Source: Gracilaria domingensis
Lineage: Eukaryota; Rhodophyta; Florideophyceae; Gracilariales; Gracilariaceae
Assembly (NCBI GenBank): GCA_022539475.1
Contig: VCMS01000035.1
Coordinates: 19,315-83,314 of the forward strand
Length of the DNA stretch: 64,000 bases
Direction of reading: 5' to 3'
Shown: positions 54,901 to 64,000 of the stretch, one piece after another
Position numbering within the stretch: the stretch's first letter is position 1
Layout: every line of letters begins with the position of its first letter
Notes under the pieces: generated by a model
What the model saw: the letters and a program-made list of their open reading frames with translations, nothing else
The model's database searches: none
Told to the model about the DNA's origin: nothing
Position numbers and translations under genes: made by a program

Positions 54901-57900
54901 AAGGCATTGAAGATGTTCGGAAACTCTTTGAGTTGAGATGCGATTGAGGGGCGTTAGTGTAGAGGAATTTGTTAGTAGTAATTAGAGTGGAGTGCAGCGA
55001 GACGCCGCTGAGAAGGTGAAGAGGATGCGGGGGACATTGGGCAAGGTGTGGTGGATTGAGTTGAAAAAGTTACAATTAAAAACGGGAAAATGTAATTAAA
55101 AAAGGCGAGAAGTAGCTAAAACGCGATAAAGAATGGGCTGTAGCGACGAAACGAGTGCGATTTGGGGGCTGAAATTAGACCGAGAGGTAGATGTGTTTGC
55201 TCTCTTTCGATTGCATAGGCAAATAGGTCGTCGATGACGGAAGAGGCGGGGGTTTTCGGGGGTTTGTACTGTGGTTTAAGGTGAGATTTGTTATTTGACG
55301 CAGTCTAAGGGTTTGGACAGGTGGCCTGAGCGTGTGTACCGATGTTTGCGGAGGTATTTAGGACCGTATTGAGATCGCTAATGGCCTGATATCAGGTGGA
55401 AGGAGCCAATTTGTGATGGTGAGTTGGTGAGGTAGAGTATGTGCTTTTCGTGAAGAGGGAGGCAAACGGATCAGTCTATAAGGGTACTCAGCAGGCCGTT
55501 GTTGTTCCAGTTATCAACAGAGTGCATTAGAGAGGTGCTCTGCTTCATAGGGTGCGGTGGAAGTCGGGAAATGTAGGAGAACAGGATAAACGCATTGGGC
55601 GGTGCTGGTGCGCTTTTAGGGGCCCATATAGCATGATGCTAATGAAGCGGTTCGCAGCAGATTCATGAAGCATAGAAGTGATGAGCTCTTCATGGTACGT
55701 GCATCAGCATGGTACGTGTTGGGAGTTAAATAAAAGTTGTAGTAAGGATTTTCTGGAGTTTGGCGGAGTTTTCAGAGACCAAATCAGCTTCAATGCAATT
55801 AAACTTGGTAGAGGGAGCACGAAAATAAGACCTGAAGCGTTTGGTGGAGTTCAGGGCTTTGATGCATTGAGCAAGGCATTGAAGATGTTCGGAAACTCTT
55901 TGAGTTGAGATGCGATTGAGGGGCGTTAGTGTAGAGGAATTTGTTAGTAGTAATTAGAGTGGAGTGCAGCGAGACGCCGCTGAGAAGGTGAAGAGGATGC
56001 GGGGGACATTGGGCAAGGTGTGGTGGATTGAGTTGAAAAAGTTACAATTAAAAACGGGAAAATGTAATTAAAAAAGGCGAGAAGTAGCTAAAACGCGATA
56101 AAGAATGGGCTGTAGCGACGAAACGAGTGCGATTTGGGGGCTGAAATTAGACCGAGAGGTAGATGTGTTTGCTCTCTTTTCGATTGCATAGGCAAATAGG
56201 TCGTCGATGACGGAAGAGGCGGGGGTTTTCGGGGGTTTGTACTGTGGTTTAAGGTGAGATTTGTTATTTGACGCAGTCTAAGGGTTTGGACAGGTGGCCT
56301 GAGCGTGTGTACCGATGTTTGCGGAGGTATTTAGGACCGTATTGAGATCGCTAATGGCCTGATATCAGGTGGAAGGAGCCAATTTGTGATGGTGAGTTGG
56401 TGAGGTAGAGTATGTGCTTTTCGTGAAGAGGGAGGCAAACGGATCAGTCTATAAGGGTACTCAGCAGGCCGTTGTTGTTCCAGTTATCAACAGAGTGCAT
56501 TGAGAGGTGCTCTGCTTCATAGGGTGCGGTGGAAGTCGGGAAATGTAGAGAACAGGATAAACGCATTGGGCGGTGCTGGTGCGCTTTTAGGGGCCCATAT
56601 AGCATGATGCTAATGAAGCGGTTCGCAGCAGATTCATGAAGCATAGAAGTGATGAGCTCTTCATGGTACGTGCATCAGCATGGTACGTGTTGGGAGTTAA
56701 ATAAAAGTTGTAGTAAGGATTTTCTGGAGTTTGGCGGAGTTTTCAGAGACCAAATCAGCTTCAATGCAATTAAACTTGGTAGAGGGAGCACGAAAATAAG
56801 ACCTGAAGCGTTTGGTGGAGTTCAGGGCTTTGATGCATTGAGCAAGGCATTGAAGATGTTCGGAAACTCTTTGAGTTGAGATGCGATTGAGGGGCGTTAG
56901 TGTAGAGGAATTTGTTAGTAGTAATTAGAGTGGAGTGCAGCGAGACGCCGCTGAGAAGGTGAAGAGGATGCGGGGGACATTGGGCAAGGTGTGGTGGATT
57001 GAGTTGAAAAAGTTACAATTAAAAACGGGAAAATGTAATTAAAAAAGGCGAGAAGTAGCTAAAACGCGATAAAGAATGGGCTGTAGCGACGAAACGAGTG
57101 CGATTTGGGGGCTGAAATTAGACCGAGAGGTAGATGTGTTTGCTCTCTTTCGATTGCATAGGCAAATAGGTCGTCGATGACGGAAGAGGCGGGGGTTTTC
57201 GGGGGTTTGTACTGTGGTTTAAGGTGAGATTTGTTATTTGACGCAGTCTAAGGGTTTGGACAGGTGGCCTGAGCGTGTGTACCGATGTTTGCGGAGGTAT
57301 TTAGGACCGTATTGAGATCGCTAATGGCCTGATATCAGGTGGAAGGAGCCAATTTGTGATGGTGAGTTGGTGAGGTAGAGTATGTGCTTTTCGTGAAGAG
57401 GGAGGCAAACGGATCAGTCTATAAGGGTACTCAGCAGGCCGTTGTTGTTCCAGTTATCAACAGAGTGCATTAGAGAGGTGCTCTGCTTCATAGGGTGCGG
57501 TGGAAGTCGGGAAATGTAGAGAACAGGATAAACGCATTGGGCGGTGCTGGTGCGCTTTTAGGGGCCCATATAGCATGATGCTAATGAAGCGGTTCGCAGC
57601 AGATTCATGAAGCATAGAAGTGATGAGCTCTTATGGTACGTGCATCAGCATGGTACGTGTTGGGAGTTAAATAAAAGTTGTAGTAAGGATTTTCTGGAGT
57701 TTGGCGGAGTTTTCAGAGACCAAATCAGCTTCAATGCAATTAAACTTGGTAGAGGGAGCACGAAAATAAGACCTGAAGCGTTTGGTAGGAGTTCAGGGCT
57801 TTGATGCATTGAGCAAGGCATTGAAGATGTTCGGAAACTCTTTGAGTTGAGATGCGATTGAGGGGCGTTAGTGTAGAGGAATTTGTTAGTAGTAATTAGA

Positions 57901-60900
57901 GTAGAGTGCAGCGAGACGCCGCTGAGAAGGTGAAGAGGATGCGGGGGACATTGGGCAAGGTGTGGTGGATTGAGTTGAAAAGTTACAATTAAAAACGGGA
58001 AAATGTAATTAAAAAAGGCGAGAAGTAGCTAAAACGCGATAAAGAATGGGCTGTAGCGACGAAACGAGTGCGATTTGGGGGCTGAAATTAGACCGAGAGG
58101 TAGATGTGTTTGCTCTCTTTCGATTGCATAGGCAAATAGGTCGTCGATGACGGAAGAGGCGGGGGTTTTCGGGGGTTTGTACTGTGGTTTAAGGTGAGAT
58201 TTGTTATTTGACGCAGTCTAAGGGTTTGGACAGGTGGCCTGAGCGTGTGTACCGATGTTTGCGGAGGTATTTAGGACCGTATTGAGATCGCTAATGGCCT
58301 GATATCAGGTGGAAGGAGCCAATTTGTGATGGTGAGTTGGTGAGGTAGAGTATGTGCTTTTCGTGAAGAGGGAGGCAAACGGATCAGTCTATAAGGGTAC
58401 TCAGCAGGCCGTTGTTGTTCCAGTTATCAACAGAGTGCATTGAGAGGTGCTCTGCTTCATAGGGTGCGGTGGAAGTCGGAAATGTAGAGAACAGGATAAA
58501 CGCATTGGGCGGTGCTGGTGCGCTTTTTAGGGGCCCATATAGCATGATGCTAATGAAGCGGTTCGCAGCAGATTCATGAAGCATAGAAGTGATGAGCTCT
58601 TCATGGTACGTGCATCAGCTGGTACGTGTTGGAGTTAAATAAAAGTTGTAGTAAGGATTTTCTGGAGTTTGGCGGAGTTTTCAGAGACCAAATCAGCTTC
58701 AATGCAATTAAACTTGGTAGAGGGAGCACGAAAATAAGACCTGAAGCGTTTGGTGGAGTTCAGGGCTTTGATGCATTGAGCAAGGCATTGAAGATGTTCG
58801 GAAACTCTTTGAGTTGAGATGCGATTGAGGGGCGTTAGTGTAGAGGAATTTGTTAGTAGTAATTAGAGTAGAGTGCAGCGAGACGCCGCTGAGAAGGTGA
58901 AGAGGATGCGGGGGACATTGGGCAAGGTGTGGTGGATTGAGTTGAAAAAGTTACAATTAAAAACGGGAAAATGTAATTAAAAAAGGCGAGAAGTAGCTAA
59001 AACGCGATAAAGAATGGGCTGTAGCGACGAAACGAGTGCGATTTGGGGGCTGAAATTAGACCGAGAGGTAGATGTGTTTGCTCTCTTTCGATTGCATAGG
59101 CAAATAGGTCGTCGATGACGGAAGAGGCGGGGGTTTTCGGGGGTTTGTACTGTGGTTTAAGGTGAGATTTGTTATTTGACGCAGTCTAAGGGTTTGACAG
59201 GTGGCCGAGCGTGTGTACCGATGTTTGCGGAGGTATTTAGGACCGTATTGAGATCGCTAATGGCCTGATATCAGGTGGAAGGAGCCAATTTGTGATGGTG
59301 AGTTGGTGAGGTAGAGTATGTGCTTTTCGTGAAGAGGGAGGCAAACGATCAGTCTATAAGGGTACTCAGCAGGCCGTTGTTGTTCCAGTTATCAACAGAG
59401 TGCATTGAGAGGTGCTCTGATTCATAGGAGTGCGGTGGAAGTCGGGAAATGTAGAGAACAGGATAAACGCATTGGGCGGTGCTGGTGCGTTTTTAGGGGC
59501 CCATATAGCATGATGCTAATGAAGCGGTTCGCACCAGATTCATGAAGCATAGAAGTGATGAGCTCTTCATGGTACGTGCATCAGCGTGGTACGTGTTGGG
59601 AGTGAAATAAAAGTTGTAGTAAGGATTTTCTGGAGTTTGGCGGAGTTTTCAGAGACCAAATCAGTCTTCAATGCAATTAAACTTGGTAGAGGGAGCACGA
59701 AAATAAGACCTGAAGCGTTTGGTCGGAGTTCAGGGCTTTGATGCATTGAGCAAGGCATTGAAGATGTTCGAAACTCTTTGAGTTGAGATGCGATTGAGGG
59801 GCGTTAGTGTAGAGGAATTTGTTAGTAGTAATTAGAGTAGAGTGCAGCGAGACGCCGCTGAGAAGGTGAAGAGGATGCGGGGGACATTGGGCAAGGTGTG
59901 GTGGATTGAGTTGAAAAGTTACAATTAAAAACGGGAAAATGTAATTAAAAAAGGCGAGAAGTAGCTAAAACGCGATAAAGAATGGGCTGTAGCGACGAAA
60001 CGAGTGCGATTTGGGGGCTGAAATTAGACCGAGAGGTAGATGTGTTTGCTCTCTTTCGATTGCATAGGCAAATAGGTCGTCGATGACGGAAGAGGCGGGG
60101 GTTTTCGGGGGTTTGTACTGTGGTTTAAGGTGAGATTTGTTATTTGACGCAGTCTAAGGGTTTGACAGGTGGCCGAGCGTGTGTACCGATGTTTGCGGAG
60201 GTATTTAGGACCGTATTGAGATCGCTAATGGCCTGATATCAGGTGGAAGGAGCCAATTTGTGATGGTGAGTTGGTGAGGTAGAGTAGTGTTTTTCGTGAA
60301 GAGGGAGGCAAACGGATCAGTCTATAAGGGTACTCAGCAGGCCGTTGTTGTTCCAGTTATCAACAGAGTGCATTGAGAGGTGCTCTGATTCATAGGAGTG
60401 CGGTGGAAGTCGGAAATGTAGAGAACAGGATAAACGCATTGGGCGGTGCTGGTTCGCTTTTTAGGGGCCCATATAGCATGATGCTAATGAAGCGGTTCGC
60501 AGCAGATTCATGAAGCATAGAAGTGATGACTCTTCATGGTACGTGCATCAGCTGGTACGTGTTGGGAGTTAAATAAAAGTTGTAGTAAGGATTTTCTGGA
60601 GTTTGGCGGAGTTTTCAGAGACCAAATCAGCTTCAATGCAATTAAACTTGGTAGAGGGAGCACGAAAATAAGACCTGAAGCGTTTGGTCGGAGTTCAGGG
60701 CTTTGATGCATTGAGCAAGGCATTGAAGATGTTCGGAAACTCTTTGAGTTGAGATGCGATTGAGGGGCGTTAGTGTAGAGGAATTTGTTAGTAGTAATTA
60801 GAGTAGAGTGCAGCGAGACGCCGCTGAGAAGGTGAAGAGGATGCGGGGGACATTGGGCAAGGTGTGGTGGATTGAGTTGAAAAAGTTACAATTAAAAACG

Positions 60901-63900
60901 GGAAAATGTAATTAAAAAAGGCGAGAAGTAGCTAAAACGCGATAAAGAATGGGCTGTAGCGACGAAACGAGTGCGATTTGGGGGCTGAAATTAGACCGAG
61001 AGGTAGATGTGTTTGCTCTCTTTCGATTGCATAGGCAAATAGGTCGTCGATGACGGAAGAGGCGGGGGTTTTCGGGGGTTTGTACTGTGGTTTAAGGTGA
61101 GATTTGTTATTTGACGCAGTCTAAGGGTTTGACAGGTGGCCGAGCGTGTGTACCGATGTTTGCGGAGGTATTTAGGACCGTATTGAGATCGCTAATGGCC
61201 TGATATCAGGTGAAAGGAGCCAATTTGTGATGGTGAGTTGGTGAGGTAGAGTAGTGTTTTCGTGAAGAGGGAGGCAAACGGATCAGTCTATAAGGGTACT
61301 CAGCAGGCCGTTGTTGTTCCAGTATCAACAGAGTGCATTAAGAGGTGCTCTGATTCATAGGAGTGCGGTGGAAGTCGGAAATGTAGAGAACAGGATAAAC
61401 GCATTGGGCGGTGCTGGTGCGTTTTTAGGGGCCCATATAGCATGATGCTAATGAAGCGGTTCGCACCAGATTCATGAAGCATAGAAGTGATGAACTCTTC
61501 ATGGTACGTGCATCAGCTGGTACGTGTTGGGAGTAAATAAAAGTTGTAGTAAGGATTTTCTGGAGTTTGGCGGAGTTTTCAGAGACCAAATCAGTCTTCA
61601 ATGCAATTAAACTTGGTAGAGGGAGCACGAAAATAAGACCTGAAGCGTTTGGTCGGAGTTCAGGGCTTTGATGCATTGAGCAAGGCATTGAAGATGTTCG
61701 GAAACTCTTTGAGTTGAGATGCGATTGAGGGGCGTTAGTGTAGAGGAATTTGTTAGTAGTAATTAGAGTAGAGTGCAGCGAGACGCCGCTGAGAAGGTGA
61801 AGAGGATGCGGGGGACATTGGGCAAGGTGTGGTGGATTGAGTTGAAAAAGTTACAATTAAAAACGGGAAAATGTAATTAAAAAAGGCGAGAAGTAGCTAA
61901 AACGCGATAAAGAATGGGCTGTAGCGACGAAACGAGTGCGATTTGGGGGCTGAAATTAGACCGAGAGGTAGATGTGTTTGCTCTCTTTCGATTGCATAGG
62001 CAAATAGGTCGTCGATGACGGAAGAGGCGGGGGTTTTCGGGGGTTTGTACTGTGGTTTAAGGTGAGATTTGTTATTTGACGCAGTCTAAGGGTTTGACAG
62101 GTGGCCGAGCGTGTGTACCGATGTTTGCGGAGGTATTTAGGACCGTATTGAGATCGCTAATGGCCTGATATCAGGTGAAGGAGCCAATTTGTGATGGTGA
62201 GTTGGTGAGGTAGAGTATGTGCTTTTCGTGAAGAGGGAGGCAAACGGATCAGTCTATAAGGGTACTCAGCAGGCCGTTGTTGTTCCAGTTATCAACAGAG
62301 TGCATTGAGAGGTGCTCTGCTTCATAGGAGTGCGGTGGAAGTCGGGAAATGTAGAGAACAGGATAAACGCATTGGGCGGTGCTGGTTCGTTTTTAGGGGC
62401 CCATATAGCATGATGCTAATGAAGCGGTTCGCACCAGATTCATGAAGCATAGAAGTGATGACTCTTCATGGTACGTGCATCAGCGTGGTACGTGTTGGAG
62501 TAAATAAAAGTTGTAGTAAGGATTTTCTGGAGTTTGGCGGAGTTTTCAGAGACCAAATCAGCCTTCAATGCAATTAAACTTGGTAGAGGGAGCACGAAAA
62601 TAAGACCTGAAGCGTTTGGTCGGAGTTCAGGGCTTTGATGCATTGAGCAAGGCATTGAAGATGTTCGGAAACTCTTTGAGTTGAGATGCGATTGAGGGGC
62701 GTTAGTGTAGAGGAATTTGTTAGTAGTAATTAGAGTAGAGTGCAGCGAGACGCCGCTGAGAAGGTGAAGAGGATGCGGGGGACATTGGGCAAGGTGTGGT
62801 GGATTGAGTTGAAAAGTTACAATTAAAAACGGGAAAATGTAATTAAAAAAGGCGAGAAGTAGCTAAAACGCGATAAAGAATGGGCTGTAGCGACGAAACG
62901 AGTGCGATTTGGGGGCTGAAATTAGACCGAGAGGTAGATGTGTTTGCTCTCTTTCGATTGCATAGGCAAATAGGTCGTCGATGACGGAAGAGGCGGGGGT
63001 TTTCGGGGGTTTGTACTGTGGTTTAAGGTGAGATTTGTTATTTGACGCAGTCTAAGGGTTTGACAGGTGGCCGAGCGTGTGTACCGATGTTTGCGGAGGT
63101 ATTTAGGACCGTATTGAGATCGCTAATGGCCTGATATCAGGTGAAGGAGCCAATTTGTGATGGTGAGTTGGTGAGGTAGAGTATGTGTTTTCGTGAAGAG
63201 GGAGGCAAACGGATCAGTCTATAAGGGTACTCAGCAGGCCGTTGTTGTTCCAGTTATCAACAGAGTGCATTGAGAGGTGCTCTGATTCATAGGAGTGCGG
63301 TGGAAGTCGGAAATGTAGAGAACAGGATAAACGCATTGGGCGGTGCTGGTGCGTTTTTAGGGGCCCATATAGCATGATGCTAATGAAGCGGTTCGCACCA
63401 GATTCATGAAGCATAGAAGTGATGAACTCTTCATGGTACGTGCATCAGCTGGTACGTGTTGGGAGTTAAATAAAAGTTGTAGTAAGGATTTTCTGGAGTT
63501 TGGCGGAGTTTTCAGAGACCAAATCAGCTTCAATGCAATTAAACTTGGTAGAGGGAGCACGAAAATAAGACCTGAAGCGTTTGGTCGGAGTTCAGGGCTT
63601 TGATGCATTGAGCAAGGCATTGAAGATGTTCGGAAACTCTTTGAGTTGAGATGCGATTGAGGGGCGTTAGTGTAGAGGAATTTGTTAGTAGTAATTAGAG
63701 TAGAGTGCAGCGAGACGCCGCTGAGAAGGTGAAGAGGATGCGGGGGACATTGGGCAAGGTGTGGTGGATTGAGTTGAAAAGTTACAATTAAAAACGGGAA
63801 AATGTAATTAAAAAAGGCGAGAAGTAGCTAAAACGCGATAAAGAATGGGCTGTAGCGACGAAACGAGTGCGATTTGGGGGCTGAAATTAGACCGAGAGGT

Positions 63901-64000
63901 AGATGTGTTTGCTCTCTTTCGATTGCATAGGCAAATAGGTCGTCGATGACGGAAGAGGCGGGGGTTTTCGGGGGTTTGTACTGTGGTTTAAGGTGAGATT
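48907..64000 (+). repeat. Satellite DNA array, about 970-bp monomer, about 15.5 units
   Basis: The same sequence repeats head to tail with monomer lengths of 968-972 bp (phase points 50827, 51797, 52767, 53738, 54706, 55678, 56649 and on) and continues past the window end. Monomers are nearly identical, with mostly single-base indels. Each contains the palindrome CCTGATATCAGG, a direct repeat of ATGGTACGTG 17 bp apart and G-rich GGGGGTTTTCGGGGG. Open frames of 66 and 76 codons recur only because the DNA repeats, and single-base indels break them in several units. Likely heterochromatic, subtelomeric or centromeric; the position on the chromosome is unknown. Confidence 0.97.

Noticed and set aside
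49857-63603. Recurrent 66- and 76-codon frames in each satellite unit
   Set aside because: They recur because the DNA repeats. Single-base indels break them in several units, and they have no domain or codon signature.

Overview
This is eukaryotic nuclear DNA dominated by transposable elements and satellite. The evidence is Ty3/gypsy, Ty1/copia, LINE-like, hAT and pogo-like elements, a gene that reads through only with spliceosomal GT-AG introns, a tRNA-derived sequence with Pol III A and B boxes, microsatellites, and a satellite of about 970 bp. I cannot name the species. A compact unicellular eukaryote, perhaps a red or related alga, would fit, but this is a weak guess.

Layout. 1-981 holds the 5' part of a minus-strand gene for a Pro/Gln/Ala-rich low-complexity protein that runs off the window. 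Upstream of it (982-2440) is an extremely GC- and CpG-rich stretch, then CA microsatellites, two foldback hairpins and a tRNA-derived sequence. 4345-4845 is a dispersed repeat with a second copy at 33850-34875. At 5151 a TATA-like box precedes an ankyrin-repeat gene (from 5203) that is broken in its last visible repeat and resumes in frame at 31109.

The 25 kb between the two ankyrin halves is a Russian-doll of insertions, each dated by its own target-site duplication (TSD). A short unclassified insert (8-bp repeat ACACTTGC) holds a hAT transposon (6073-31096, 8-bp TSD GTGCCGRC). Inside the hAT element is a pogo-like DNA transposon (6101-28518, TA TSD, 15-bp perfect inverted ends). The pogo transposase gene is split by a solo LTR (7149-7905) and by a Ty3/gypsy element, called gypsy-2 here (8659-27412, TSD GGCGG). 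Gypsy-2 is split in its 5' LTR region by a second, younger gypsy element, gypsy-1 (8913-16723, TSD CGTCG). Gypsy-2 keeps gag, a nearly complete pol with a C-terminal chromodomain, a conserved -1 frameshift signal between gag and pol, and an unusual antisense gene between pol and the 3' LTR. Gypsy-1 has lost most of RT and all of RNase H and integrase, but keeps gag, protease and the chromodomain tail.

Right of the nest (31.2-48.9 kb) lie a solo copia-type LTR (32794-33325), a truncated copia pol on the minus strand, a degenerate ~140-bp repeat, a decayed LINE-like reverse transcriptase with a poly-A tail, a minisatellite, a three-exon gene of unknown function (43129-44214), and two minus-strand unknown genes (45897-46565, 46948-47577) flanked by small satellite fragments. 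From 48907 to the end is a tandem array of about 15.5 satellite monomers with a visible change of subfamily along its length. The transposons are mostly broken. Apart from the 5' gene and the 43-47.6 kb genes, little here looks like working host coding sequence.
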